Of a DNA stretch of 64,000 nt, positions 9,948-18,888 are shown piece by piece. The first letter of the stretch is position 1. Every line of letters begins with the position of its first letter. Source of the stretch: JBBQVS01 sp964250805 (GTDB taxonomy: Bacteria > Chloroflexota > Ktedonobacteria > Ktedonobacterales > Ktedonobacteraceae); assembly GCA_964250805.1 (NCBI GenBank), contig CAXUHG010000001.1:148450-212449 (forward strand), written 5' to 3'. The position numbers were made by a program, and so were the translations under genes. Under the pieces are notes generated by a model. It saw nothing but the letters and a program-made list of their open reading frames with translations. It had not been told where the DNA came from and ran no database searches.

Positions 9948-11216
9948 ATGTCATTGAGACACGCTGATTCACCAGACTTTGTTATTCGCCCACTGGAGAC
10001 ACCTGCCGAGCGCGATGCCTACTATACGCTAGCACTACAGACGTTTCATCCTCAAGTAGATGCGGCTGAGGCTCTGCCTCGGAGACGTAGGTTTACTGAG
10101 AACATTCCGATGTTTCAGGCTCGTAGTCTGCGTGGTGCCTTTCTTGGGAACACGCTGCTCGGTGGCTGTCACGTCGATGAGCGCGTAATGCGTATCGGCT
10201 CTGCACGGCTACTTACGGGCTGTATAGGCAGCGTTGTCACAATGGTGGAACATCGCAATCAGGGTGTTGCTGCTGCTCTTTTGCGCGATGTTGTCACGTA
10301 TGCACAGGAGCAGCATCATGCTTTATTGTTGCTGGATGGCATTGGGCAATTCTATCATCGCTTCGGTTTCATTGACGTGTTTGATACTTCATGGCACACG
10401 ATTGAGAATAGTGTTATTCAGGCACAGGCGGCTAGTCCCTATAAAGTGCGACAGGCAACCTTTGAAGATATTCCCGCGTTACTTGCGCTGTATCAAAGAC
10501 ACTTTGCAGCGTATCCTGCCTCCTTCGAGCGCGATAAAACATTTCAAGAGCGGCTCTTTCATGACCGAGGTTGGATGAAACCGTATCTAGCAGTGGATAA
10601 CAAGAATGCAGTACGTGGACATCTTCTGCTCAACATGCGACCAGAGAAACCAGTTGCTTATGAGGTCACAGCGGATGACTGGTATGCAGCACTTGCATTG
10701 TTACAAGAGCATGTGAAACTGGTTCAAGACCGACCTGGAGAAGAGAATAAGAGTATCTCCTGGCCTTTGCCAATGAACTCACAAGCATATTATTTGCTCT
10801 CGGACCATTTTCAAGTGAAAAGTCTGACAACGAGTACACCCGATGCCGATTGGATGGCACGAACGGAGCATCTTCCTACACTCATTGATGCACTGCTACC
10901 ACTATGGAATGAGCGTTGGCAGCAACATAATCCAGGTCGGTCAGGAGTGCTTGCAATAACAATAGAGAATGAGCCGTTTCTGCTGGGTGCCGACGCAATG
11001 GGTATTCATTTGCTCGATCCTATGACGAGTAGTGCGTATGCAGCACGCCATGTCAAGATGAGCCAACAGGTTTTCATCCAATTGTTGTTCGGCTATCGTT
11101 CTGTCTCATGGGCAATACGGCAGCAGGGACAGGAAATACCAGAAGAATTACAGCCGGTTCTCGATATTCTGTTTCCCCAGACGCCAGCATGGATTGCTGG
11201 TAGCGATGCGTTTTAA
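9948..11216 (+). CDS. Eis-like GNAT N-acetyltransferase
   Basis: 422 residues with the Eis-type layout: two tandem GNAT domains and a C-terminal sterol-carrier-like domain. The acetyl-CoA binding motif is visible as VEHRNQGVAAALL in the first GNAT domain; the second begins near KVRQATFEDIPALLALY. Eis enzymes acetylate amines, including aminoglycosides, but the substrate here is unknown. The ATG at 9948 has GAGCGAGG upstream; an in-frame upstream extension to 9666 runs antisense through osmC and was rejected. A hydrolase gene follows 26 nt downstream, probably in the same transcript. Confidence 0.87.
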   Translation: MSLRHADSPDFVIRPLETPAERDAYYTLALQTFHPQVDAAEALPRRRRFTENIPMFQARSLRGAFLGNTLLGGCHVDERVMRIGSARLLTGCIGSVVTMVEHRNQGVAAALLRDVVTYAQEQHHALLLLDGIGQFYHRFGFIDVFDTSWHTIENSVIQAQAASPYKVRQATFEDIPALLALYQRHFAAYPASFERDKTFQERLFHDRGWMKPYLAVDNKNAVRGHLLLNMRPEKPVAYEVTADDWYAALALLQEHVKLVQDRPGEENKSISWPLPMNSQAYYLLSDHFQVKSLTTSTPDADWMARTEHLPTLIDALLPLWNERWQQHNPGRSGVLAITIENEPFLLGADAMGIHLLDPMTSSAYAARHVKMSQQVFIQLLFGYRSVSWAIRQQGQEIPEELQPVLDILFPQTPAWIAGSDAF

Positions 11217-11242
11217 GCGTATCGTGTATTGCAGGAGGCGAC

Positions 11243-12085
11243 ATGGGCATTTTTGCACGTTTTGGACAGGAAATACGCCGACTAGTAGGACGCGACAATG
11301 GCATACGTATTTCCTATGGTCCTAATGCATTTCACTATGGCGAACTCTATCTTCCACAGAAAAAGGAAACAGAGACGCCTACGCCCGTTGTTGTCCTGCT
11401 TCACGGTGGCTTCTGGCGTTCTGCATATTCGCTCTCTTTAATGCGGAAATTAGCGCGGAACCTAGCACATAATGGATTCGCCGCGTGGAACGTTGAATAT
11501 CGACGCGTTGGCAATGTTGAAGGTGGCTGGCCTAATACAATGCTCGATGTTGCGCTTGCCACCGATTACGTGCGAACGCTCGCGTCCCAATATGGGCTGG
11601 ATACACACAAAGTCGTGACGGTCGGGCATTCAGCGGGCGGACATCTCTCCCTGTGGCTGGCGGCACGCCAGCGGATTACGGAAGGGGAATTGCACATAAC
11701 AGAGCCACTACCACTCTTGGGAGCAGTTAGCCTCGCTGGTTGTGTGGACCTGGATTATGTCGCTCAACTCGGTCTTGGCAATGATGCTGCAATTGAACTG
11801 CTGGGAGGAGAGCCGCAAGATGTCCCTGAACGATACGCAACGGCTTCGCCAGCAGCGTTGTTACCACTTGGCACGCCACAGGTTCTCATTCACGGTACAC
11901 GCGATGATCGTGTTCCCTTTAATGTGAGCCAAGCTTATGCACACATTGCTAATGAAGCAGGCGATGATATTACCTTGATTGAGCTACCAGGAGCAGACCA
12001 CTTCGTAGTAATTGATCCGACCTCGGAGTCATGGGCGATTACGCTCAAAGAGATACAGCGTCTGTTTGGCGAGGAAGATGTATAA
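11243..12085 (+). CDS. Alpha/beta hydrolase (esterase/kynurenine formamidase-like)
   Basis: 280-residue alpha/beta hydrolase. Oxyanion motif LLHGGFWR is near residue 50, nucleophile elbow GHSAGGH near 128, and the acid and histidine of the triad in GTRDDRVPF and GADHFVV. The HGGFW and GHSAGGH pair is typical of the BD-FAE and kynurenine formamidase-like group; the substrate is uncertain. The ATG has GGAGG 6 nt upstream. It follows the acetyltransferase closely and is followed by a palindromic repeat. Confidence 0.88.
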   Translation: MGIFARFGQEIRRLVGRDNGIRISYGPNAFHYGELYLPQKKETETPTPVVVLLHGGFWRSAYSLSLMRKLARNLAHNGFAAWNVEYRRVGNVEGGWPNTMLDVALATDYVRTLASQYGLDTHKVVTVGHSAGGHLSLWLAARQRITEGELHITEPLPLLGAVSLAGCVDLDYVAQLGLGNDAAIELLGGEPQDVPERYATASPAALLPLGTPQVLIHGTRDDRVPFNVSQAYAHIANEAGDDITLIELPGADHFVVIDPTSESWAITLKEIQRLFGEEDV

Positions 12086-12106
12086 TAAATAGTTTATGAA
12101 AAGGGG

Positions 12107-12202
12107 CAAGGGCGCCCGCAAGGGGAACGCCCCTCCCATATGACGATGCATCACGCAGCACTATGCGTATATGGGAGGGGCGTTCCCCTTGCGGGCGCCC
12201 TT
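12107..12202. repeat. Palindromic repeat family B, full copy
   Basis: Inverted repeat of about 96 bp whose arms start CAAGGGCGCCCGCAAGGGGA; each arm can also form its own small hairpin. A shortened relative is at 27438-27466. It lies between the hydrolase stop and the next gene start. Confidence 0.9.
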
Positions 12203-12286
12203 GAAACCGAGAAAGGCAGGGACGCACGCTCATGACATTTCCCATCACGTTTGGCTTGCCACAGGTTATTCTGCTACTGGTCGCGC

Positions 12287-12386
12287 NNNNNNNNNNNNNN
12301 NNNNNNNNNNNNNNNNNNNNNNNNNNNNNNNNNNNNNNNNNNNNNNNNNNNNNNNNNNNNNNNNNNNNNNNNNNNNNNNNNNNNNN
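12287..12386. other. False assembly gap (100 N) in an unmerged contig overlap
   Basis: The 55 bases before the N run (12232-12286) are identical to the 55 bases after it (12387-12441). The contigs therefore overlap and the N run replaces nothing; the true sequence joins 12286 to 12442. Confidence 0.95.
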
Positions 12387-13076
12387 ATGACATTTCCCAT
12401 CACGTTTGGCTTGCCACAGGTTATTCTGCTACTGGTCGCGCTAGTCGGTATCTTCTTGCTCTTTACAGCGTTTACGAGACAGAGAGATACAGAGAGATAT
12501 GAGGATGAAAAGGCTTCTTTCTATGTAAGACGCAGACATAGAGGGGTGCGCTGGGGACGTGGCATTAGCGGCGTTATTCTCATTGTACTAGCCCTCTCGC
12601 TGTTGTGGGCGGTTGTGACTGTGCAGACCTATCTTGGTTTGACGGGTGAGACGAGAGTTGCCCATGTTCACGCAACAAGAATAGCGAATACTCAACACCA
12701 GATGAGCGTTGAATTGACACTCTTCGATAATAATGGTCACACAGCATCTGATAACACCTATCTTATTCAGGGCGATGAATGGATGGTGCAAGGCAACATT
12801 CTCAAGTTTCCTGCATGGCTCAACATTGTTGGCCTGCATTCGGGCTACAAGCTCACACGACTAGAGGGACGCTATGACGACATTAACCTGGAAAATAAGG
12901 GACCGCATACGGCGGTTGCCCTCAACGGAGGCGACGACAACTTCTATTCAACGGCCCACGCGCAACAATCGTGGATGACGCCGTTTGTCGATGCCTATGG
13001 TAATGCGGCAATTCAAGCCCCAGGCTCCTACGATGTGTTTGTGACGCAGGATGCGTTGATTACCAAGCCGACGTGA
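12387..13076 (+). CDS. Hypothetical membrane-anchored protein
   Basis: 229 residues with two hydrophobic helices (about residues 8-26 and 58-80) separated by a basic stretch, then a mostly beta, soluble domain that should face the outside. A conserved-looking segment WMVQGNILKFPAWLNIVGL precedes a GRYDDIN turn. I do not recognise a family with confidence; similar proteins are sometimes named efflux-pump-like without proof. The ATG at 12387 is the same base as 12232 in the real chromosome, because the contig overlap was duplicated; upstream of 12232 lies AGGCAGGGA, a possible Shine-Dalgarno. Confidence 0.7.
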   Translation: MTFPITFGLPQVILLLVALVGIFLLFTAFTRQRDTERYEDEKASFYVRRRHRGVRWGRGISGVILIVLALSLLWAVVTVQTYLGLTGETRVAHVHATRIANTQHQMSVELTLFDNNGHTASDNTYLIQGDEWMVQGNILKFPAWLNIVGLHSGYKLTRLEGRYDDINLENKGPHTAVALNGGDDNFYSTAHAQQSWMTPFVDAYGNAAIQAPGSYDVFVTQDALITKPT

Positions 13077-13081
13077 TGAGC

Positions 13082-13207
13082 GAGGTAGGGACCAATTTAT
13101 CGCGTCCAAAGGGTGGGGCGCGGGGTACACGTAACCACAACGAATCATTACCCACACGTTACCCCACCCCAGCCCCACCGAGGACGCGATAAATTGGTCC
13201 CTACCTC
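13082..13207. repeat. Palindromic repeat family A, variant with different core
   Basis: Outer arms GAGGTAGGGACCAATTTATC and its complement match family A, but the centre is a GC-rich palindrome instead of the usual two small sites. The right end overlaps the last codons of the flavin oxidoreductase gene and supplies its TAG stop. Confidence 0.88.
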
Positions 13208-13977
13208 ATATATTTGACGGCAGTGGGAATTTTGTCGAAGGGAGGCCAGAACGTGAGGAATGTACGCTCAACTCCGAGTTGCTCCCACGTTGCTAACTTC
13301 GCGGCAATGTCTTCTTCGGGCAAGTCCCAGGAGGCGTAGACAGATAGGCTCACAGAACGACATGATGCTTCAATTGCCTGTTGTGCAAAGCGTATTACGT
13401 TATCGTCGGCATAGACGTTGATCTCGTTGGCATACTCAAGGGCACTTGAAATCAGACGTTTTGAAGAGCCTGCTCCAACTATAATCCGAATTGGCTGAGG
13501 TGGAACAGGCATTGAGGCTGCATTGTTTAAGGAGAGATGCTCCCCCTCGAAAGTGACCTGCTCGCCTTGCCAGATACGGCGCAACACAGTAACGGTCTCC
13601 TTCAGTCCTGCAATCCGTGCCGAGGCATCAGGAATTGCGATACCCCACGCTCGCATCTCCTCGAAGAAATCGCCTGCGCCAATACCAAGCTCGAAACGTC
13701 CCCCACTCGCTATAGCAAGCGTCGCGCTCTCTTTTGCCAGCACTCCTGGTAGGTAGTTCATGCGGTCAATAACCATAGGCACCAAACGAATGCGTGATGT
13801 CACCATCGCCAAGGCTCCATAGACGGACCAGCCGCAGATGTAAGGATATTGCAGTTCTTCCGTGTGATAGTGATCCAGAAAACTGAGAGCATCAAAACCG
13901 TGTTTGTCAGCCACCTGAGCAGCCGCTAACGTAGCATCCCAATCGGCATTAGGGCCAAGGTTGATTGCGATACGCAT
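13201..13977 (-). CDS. LLM class flavin-dependent oxidoreductase
   Basis: 258 residues of the luciferase-like monooxygenase family (FMN or F420 dependent TIM barrel). Family segments: GFDALSFLDHY, TSRIRLVPMV, and GGRFELGIGAGDF near residue 100. The ATG at 13977 has AAGGAGAA upstream; the longer frame to 14064 runs into a palindromic repeat. The stop codon is donated by the family A repeat at the 3' end. At 258 residues it is shorter than the usual 300-350, so the C-terminus may have been trimmed by the repeat insertion. Substrate unknown. Confidence 0.88.
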   Translation of the reverse strand: MRIAINLGPNADWDATLAAAQVADKHGFDALSFLDHYHTEELQYPYICGWSVYGALAMVTSRIRLVPMVIDRMNYLPGVLAKESATLAIASGGRFELGIGAGDFFEEMRAWGIAIPDASARIAGLKETVTVLRRIWQGEQVTFEGEHLSLNNAASMPVPPQPIRIIVGAGSSKRLISSALEYANEINVYADDNVIRFAQQAIEASCRSVSLSVYASWDLPEEDIAAKLATWEQLGVERTFLTFWPPFDKIPTAVKYMR

Positions 13978-14012
13978 AGATACATTCTCCTTGTAAAAAC
14001 AGAATTTTAGTG

Positions 14013-14138
14013 TGTAGGGGTCATAATTCATTACGCCCTTTTTGACGGTAGATACTGTCGGCAATCATTGAATAACGTTTTCAATAGATAGGAAACGTGG
14101 TCGATTGTTACGAGGGCGTAATGAATTATGACCCTACA
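14013..14138. repeat. Palindromic repeat family E, full copy
   Basis: About 126 bp with terminal inverted repeats TGTAGGGGTCATAATTCATT and complement, then ACGCCCT on each arm. The partner copy is at 6811. It occupies the upstream region of the flavin oxidoreductase. Confidence 0.88.
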
Positions 14139-14229
14139 TTCACAATCCACCATATACGCCAGTATAGTCTCCGCTACTTGACATCTCCTGTCATAAATAA
14201 GTTTCCTGCGCTCGTACTTGATTCAATGG

Positions 14230-14368
14230 TTTCGTAGGGACTAGATGTATCGCGTCCGGTGCGTGATTTATCACGCGAGATCATACTAATATGGCTTGTA
14301 GGCAGTGTTCAGCAAGATTTCGCTCAATAAATTGAGCAGCGGACGCGATACATCTAGTCCCTACGAAA
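14230..14368. repeat. Palindromic repeat family A, full copy 2
   Basis: 139 bp, terminal inverted repeats as in the copy at 8448 but with ATGTATCG in place of ATTTATCG in both arms, a paired compensating change. Inner sites GCGTGATTTATCACGC and GCTCAATAAATTGAGC. Sits just upstream of the MFS gene. Confidence 0.93.
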
Positions 14369-14458
14369 AACTGTTACATGAAGGGTAGAAGACTAGTACG
14401 CTGTGCTACAATAAATTGCATAAACACAAACGTTTGGACAGGAAAGTACAATATCTCT

Positions 14459-15679
14459 ATGTCATTCCCCTCAGTGATATCACAGGACAATGCTGGCAAC
14501 AAAAAGCCAAGTAGCGTCTCTTTGCGGATATTCGCGGCATGTCTTACATCGGTTGTAGTCTCGATTCACTACACCAACTATAGCCCTTTGATCGCGACGA
14601 TACGCACTCAACTGCACATCAATAGTGGACAAGCAGGCTTATTATCAACGCTGCTCTTTCTTGGTCTCGCTCTCACCTACCTTCCGGCTGGAGCATTGGC
14701 TGATCGTTTCGGTACAAAACCAGTGTTATTAGCATTTAGTGGATTGATTGTTGTTGGAGGTGTCCTGCTGCCGCTCTTTCCTTCGCTAGCGTGGGTGTTG
14801 TTCTGCCGCTTACTCGTTGGTCTAGGTTCTGGTGGTGCATTTGTAGCAGGTGCTGGTGTCGCGGCTAGTGCGGGTAAGCATGCCTCGGTTGGACAGGGGC
14901 TTTATGGGGGTGCAACACAGGTTGGGCAAGCGTTGGGTCTGTTGATTACACCGTTGTTGCTACCATACTTTGGCTGGCGTGGTTGCTTTCTGTTCTGGGG
15001 ACTGTTCAGTGCCTCCTCTATTCTCGTATGGCTTTTTGTGAACGATGGGCAAGAGGCGCGTAGAGATGGAAAAATCGACGTAGGAGCGGGAATACGTTCG
15101 CCGTCAGTATGGACGTTGGGCTTATCTCATCTAGGCACGTTCGGTTTAGGAGCCGCGATTTCAACGTGGTTGACTATTTATCTCATTGACCAGTACCATC
15201 TATCGCTACAGCTTGCGGCTGCGCTTGGCTCGTTTGCGCTACTCACAGGCATGTTCTTCCGTCCACTTGGCGGTCTACTAATAGGACGCGGCATCATTGG
15301 CGCGATTCCACTGCTACGCATGGGTACGATTCTGGGTGCGGTAGGTGTCGCAGTATTGATGATACCGTTAAGTATACCGATACTGGGGGTTATTGGCATC
15401 TCGTTGATCGCGGTAGGAGCGACCATTCCGTATACATCCGTCTTCAACTCGGCGGCAAATTTGCGGACGGTCAAGCGAGGCGTGGCACAAGGTTTCGTGA
15501 GTATGATATCCAGCCCAACGGCAATTATCGGACCACCCGTGATTGGCTATGTACTCGATCATACGAAAAGCTTCACCGATGCGTTTAGTGTTATTCTCTT
15601 ATTTAGTGCGGTAGCTATTACGGCCTCGTTTCTCGCAGGGTCAGCCGTGAGACGCGAGGCTGCCGTTCCAACAGTATAA
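14459..15679 (+). CDS. MFS transporter
   Basis: Major facilitator superfamily permease, 406 residues with about twelve hydrophobic helices. The loop 2-3 signature is visible as GALADRFGTKPVLL near residue 72. No substrate can be assigned; nitrate/cyanate-type and drug-type members look similar at this level. The ATG at 14459 is preceded by AGGAAAG about 12 nt upstream; an in-frame ATG at 14378 lies right beside the family A repeat and would add a non-membrane tail. Confidence 0.9.
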   Translation: MSFPSVISQDNAGNKKPSSVSLRIFAACLTSVVVSIHYTNYSPLIATIRTQLHINSGQAGLLSTLLFLGLALTYLPAGALADRFGTKPVLLAFSGLIVVGGVLLPLFPSLAWVLFCRLLVGLGSGGAFVAGAGVAASAGKHASVGQGLYGGATQVGQALGLLITPLLLPYFGWRGCFLFWGLFSASSILVWLFVNDGQEARRDGKIDVGAGIRSPSVWTLGLSHLGTFGLGAAISTWLTIYLIDQYHLSLQLAAALGSFALLTGMFFRPLGGLLIGRGIIGAIPLLRMGTILGAVGVAVLMIPLSIPILGVIGISLIAVGATIPYTSVFNSAANLRTVKRGVAQGFVSMISSPTAIIGPPVIGYVLDHTKSFTDAFSVILLFSAVAITASFLAGSAVRREAAVPTV

Positions 15680-15805
15680 CCATAAAAGATTTTCATGTCA
15701 CCTCTTCTACCGTTGGTACGTTACTCATGTAGAGGTAAACATACCTTGATGTCTTGCTACGATTGAGACACAGCATAGTTCCTTCAGAAATGGAGTTTCA
15801 TTTTC

Positions 15806-16450
15806 ATGAAAAGACCAAAGGCGATCATTTTTGACCTGGATGGCGTACTCACCGATACATCTGAGTACCACTATCAGGCATGGAAACACTTGGCAGATGA
15901 CGAGGGTATCCCATTCACCCATGAGGAGAACGATGCTCATTTGCGCGGCGTCGGCAGACGTGACTCGCTGATGTACCTGCTCAAAGGCCGTCAGGTGTCA
16001 GAAGATCAGATACAGGAGATGATGGACCGCAAGAACCGCTACTATTCGGAACTCATCAAGAACATGACTCCGAAAGAGGTAGTGGCGGGCGGCGTCGAGC
16101 TGCTCAAGCAATTGCGACAGGAAGGCATCAAAACCGCCATTGCCTCCGCGAGCAAGAACACGTCGATAGTACTCGACAAGCTGCAAATCACTTCGTACTT
16201 CGATGGCATCGCCGATGGCAACAGCGTCGTCAATGGCAAACCAAAACCAGACGTGTTTGTCTTCGCCGCTGGTCTGGTCAATACATCGGTACTCGATTGC
16301 CTAGGCGTTGAGGACGCGGCAGCAGGTGTCGAAGCGATTAAAGCCGCTGGCATGGAGGCGTTGGGCATTGGTCCCAAAGAACGTTTCTCAAATGCAGACA
16401 AAGTTCTTCCCACTATGGAGAACAAAACACTACAAGATTTGATAGATTAA
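15806..16450 (+). CDS. pgmB: Beta-phosphoglucomutase
   Basis: HAD-superfamily phosphomutase of 214 residues that converts beta-glucose 1-phosphate to glucose 6-phosphate. Motif I is IFDLDGVLTDT near residue 6, with the second Asp as general acid; the cap segment has LRGVGRRDSL; motif II is IASAS and motif III/IV GKPKPDVF and GVEDAAAGVEA. It lies 64 nt upstream of a GH65 phosphorylase whose product is its substrate, so the pair forms a disaccharide phosphorolysis operon. Confidence 0.95.
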   Translation: MKRPKAIIFDLDGVLTDTSEYHYQAWKHLADDEGIPFTHEENDAHLRGVGRRDSLMYLLKGRQVSEDQIQEMMDRKNRYYSELIKNMTPKEVVAGGVELLKQLRQEGIKTAIASASKNTSIVLDKLQITSYFDGIADGNSVVNGKPKPDVFVFAAGLVNTSVLDCLGVEDAAAGVEAIKAAGMEALGIGPKERFSNADKVLPTMENKTLQDLID

Positions 16451-16455
16451 CACAT

Positions 16456-16499
16456 AAAATTACGGGTATAGCCTTGTAGAAAGCTATACCTGAAATTTT
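16456..16499 (+). promoter_or_regulatory. Hairpin between pgmB and the GH65 gene
   Basis: Inverted repeat GGGTATAGC / GCTATACC with A/T-rich flanks that also pair with one or two mismatches. It ends right before the AGGAAGG ribosome binding site. It could set relative expression of the two genes by attenuation or mRNA stability; no U-run typical of a full terminator is present beyond TTTTA. Confidence 0.6.
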
Positions 16500-16514
16500 A
16501 GGAAGGATGCTTCT

Positions 16515-18692
16515 GTGGACCTTTGGCACATAAGCGAAGATGCCTTTGACCCTACACCCAAGAACTTGCATAGTCAGGAGACGGTGTACACCGTCGGCAA
16601 TGGCTACTTCTGTACACGTGGGACGTTTGAAGAGGGCTATCCGGGCGAGAATCCGGCAACATTGATGTATGGCGTTTTCGATAAAATTCCGATAGGCAGA
16701 GAAGAACTGGCGAATGCCCCCGATTGGATACCCATTGGCCTGTTTGTCAATGGCGAGCGCGTCCGCCTCGATAGGGGTAAGCTGCTAGACTACTCTCGCA
16801 CGTTAAATATTCAGAACGGCGTAATCACGCGTACAGTGCGTTGGGAAGATGAACTCGGCGTTCGTCTGCTTATCGAAAGTGAGCGTATCGCAAGTTTAGC
16901 GGATGAGCATGTCGGCATTATTCGCTATAGCGTTACCGCCGAACAAGCCACACAACCAGTGCAAGTTGACCTGTTCGCCAGCCTCAACACTGCCGTTGGT
17001 AACAATAACCTGATGCACTGGCAGACCGAGGATCAGGGACACCAGGACAATACCGTGTGGCTCAAGAGTCAAACGATTGCGACAAAGGTACATCTGGCAC
17101 AAGTATTCAGTTTCAACACTGAGACGCAGGGCTTCAGTTCCGAGTTATACAACTCTGATATTGCTCCTGCTATCAAGCTCTCTGGCACGCTGACACAGGG
17201 GGCAAAGGTAACGACGGAGAAGTTGGTCACGATGTACACCTCACGCGACGGTGTAGAGCCGCTACCGACAGCACTGGCACACCAGCAGGAGCTATTGGCA
17301 AGCTCGTCGCTGGTGTATGATAGCCTGTTCACGGCAAATCACGCCGCATGGCAACAGTTCTGGAACGAGGCCGATGTAATTATCGAGGGCGAGGAGTCGG
17401 CGCAGATTGGTGTACGCTACAACCTGTATCAACTTCGCATCAACGCCTCTTCGCACGATGATCGTTATAGCATCGCGGCAAAGGGTATGACGGGCTTCGG
17501 CTATCTCGGTCACATCTTCCACGATACCGAAATCTTCATGCTGCCATTCTTCATCTACGCCATGCCAAACCTGGCACGCAACCTCGTGATGTATCGCTAT
17601 CATACGCTACCGGCGGCGCGTAAGAAGGCAAAAAGTAATGGCTTCGAGGGAGCACAGTACGCGTGGGAGAGTACGTTGAGCGGCGACGAATCGACGCCCT
17701 CCTCTATCATTCACCCGGAAAATGGTGAGGTGATTCCCGTCCTCAATGGACCATTGGAGATACACATTAGCGCAAGCGTCGCACACGCGGCATGGCAATA
17801 TTGGAGCATCTCCGGTGATAACGAATTCATGCGCGACTACGGTGCGGAAATTCTTCTCAGTACGGCTCTCTTCTGGGGTAGCCGCGTCGAGAAGAACGCG
17901 GAACGCAACGATTACGAAATCAAGAACGTGATTGGTCCCGACGAATGGCACGAACACGTCAACAACAACACATTCACCAACTACATGGCTCGCTGGAACC
18001 TGAAAACAGCCCTCGATGTCCTGCAGTGGCTACGCTCAACGGCTCCCGACAAGGTACAAGCGTTGGAGAAGCAACTTGGCTTGAACGACTCACACTACAA
18101 TCACTGGCAAGATGTGATAGAGCATATTCGCATTCTCCAGAACAAGGAAACGGGTCTATTCGAGCAGTTCGACGGCTTCTTCGATCTTGAGCCACTCGAC
18201 CAACAGAAGTATACAGGGCGTACCGACTCCTTCCAGGGCATCATCGGCCTCTATCCGCTGCAAAAGTATCGCATCGTCAAACAGGCGGATGTGCTAATGT
18301 TGCTCACGGTGCTAAACCAGGACTTCGACCTCAAGACCAAGCAGGCCAACTGGGACTACTACTACCCAATCACCGATCATGACTATGGTTCCTCGCTCAC
18401 GCCCGCATTCCATGTCATTCTCGCCTGTGAACTCAACAAGGCCAACGAGGCTAAAGAGTTGTTCCGCCTCGGCAACCTCGTCGATCTCGACAACTTGCGT
18501 GGCAACACACCAGCAGGCATTCACACCGCCTGTGCCGGTGCTGTTTGGCAAGCAGCGATCTTCGGCTTCGCCGGACTCGACGTTACCGAGAATGGATATA
18601 CGACAAACCCACACCTACCCGATAGCTGGACGCGGCTAGCGTTCAACTTCACGTTACGCGGTAAGCTCGAACGTGTGGATTTGCGGAAGTAA
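16515..18692 (+). CDS. Glycoside hydrolase family 65 disaccharide phosphorylase
   Basis: 725 residues, close to the size of maltose, trehalose and kojibiose phosphorylases, which split a glucose disaccharide with phosphate to give beta-glucose 1-phosphate. The catalytic Glu is in GPDEWHEH (~residue 474); the phosphate/sugar region GTPAGIHTACAGAVWQ and the C-terminal strand domain are present. The start is a GTG at 16515 with AGGAAGG upstream at suitable spacing. The partner pgmB lies directly upstream. The exact disaccharide cannot be read from sequence alone. Confidence 0.93.
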   Translation: MDLWHISEDAFDPTPKNLHSQETVYTVGNGYFCTRGTFEEGYPGENPATLMYGVFDKIPIGREELANAPDWIPIGLFVNGERVRLDRGKLLDYSRTLNIQNGVITRTVRWEDELGVRLLIESERIASLADEHVGIIRYSVTAEQATQPVQVDLFASLNTAVGNNNLMHWQTEDQGHQDNTVWLKSQTIATKVHLAQVFSFNTETQGFSSELYNSDIAPAIKLSGTLTQGAKVTTEKLVTMYTSRDGVEPLPTALAHQQELLASSSLVYDSLFTANHAAWQQFWNEADVIIEGEESAQIGVRYNLYQLRINASSHDDRYSIAAKGMTGFGYLGHIFHDTEIFMLPFFIYAMPNLARNLVMYRYHTLPAARKKAKSNGFEGAQYAWESTLSGDESTPSSIIHPENGEVIPVLNGPLEIHISASVAHAAWQYWSISGDNEFMRDYGAEILLSTALFWGSRVEKNAERNDYEIKNVIGPDEWHEHVNNNTFTNYMARWNLKTALDVLQWLRSTAPDKVQALEKQLGLNDSHYNHWQDVIEHIRILQNKETGLFEQFDGFFDLEPLDQQKYTGRTDSFQGIIGLYPLQKYRIVKQADVLMLLTVLNQDFDLKTKQANWDYYYPITDHDYGSSLTPAFHVILACELNKANEAKELFRLGNLVDLDNLRGNTPAGIHTACAGAVWQAAIFGFAGLDVTENGYTTNPHLPDSWTRLAFNFTLRGKLERVDLRK

Positions 18693-18768
18693 ACATGGAT
18701 TTGGCGCAAGGAGTCTGGAGAACGCAAAGGGCAATATACTTCAAATAACGAGAATGACCGGAGAGGGG

Positions 18769-18859
18769 ACGGACGCCCACGAGGGGCTACCCTACTATAT
18801 GACGCTCTTGCGTGCTTCGCACGCCGTGTATAGTAGGGTAGCCCCTCGTGGGCGTCCGT
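18769..18859. repeat. Palindromic repeat family C, copy 1
   Basis: 91-bp inverted repeat with arms starting ACGGACGCCCACGAGGGGCT and continuing ACCCTACTATA. Near-identical copy at 26153-26243. Located between two convergent genes, GH65 and GH78. Confidence 0.92.
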
Positions 18860-18888
18860 TGCTTCTTACATGTATAACCGGTTTCTTA

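Noticed and set aside
12171..13076. ORF of 301 codons spanning the N run
   Set aside because: Its first part translates a repeat and the duplicated contig end in the wrong frame.
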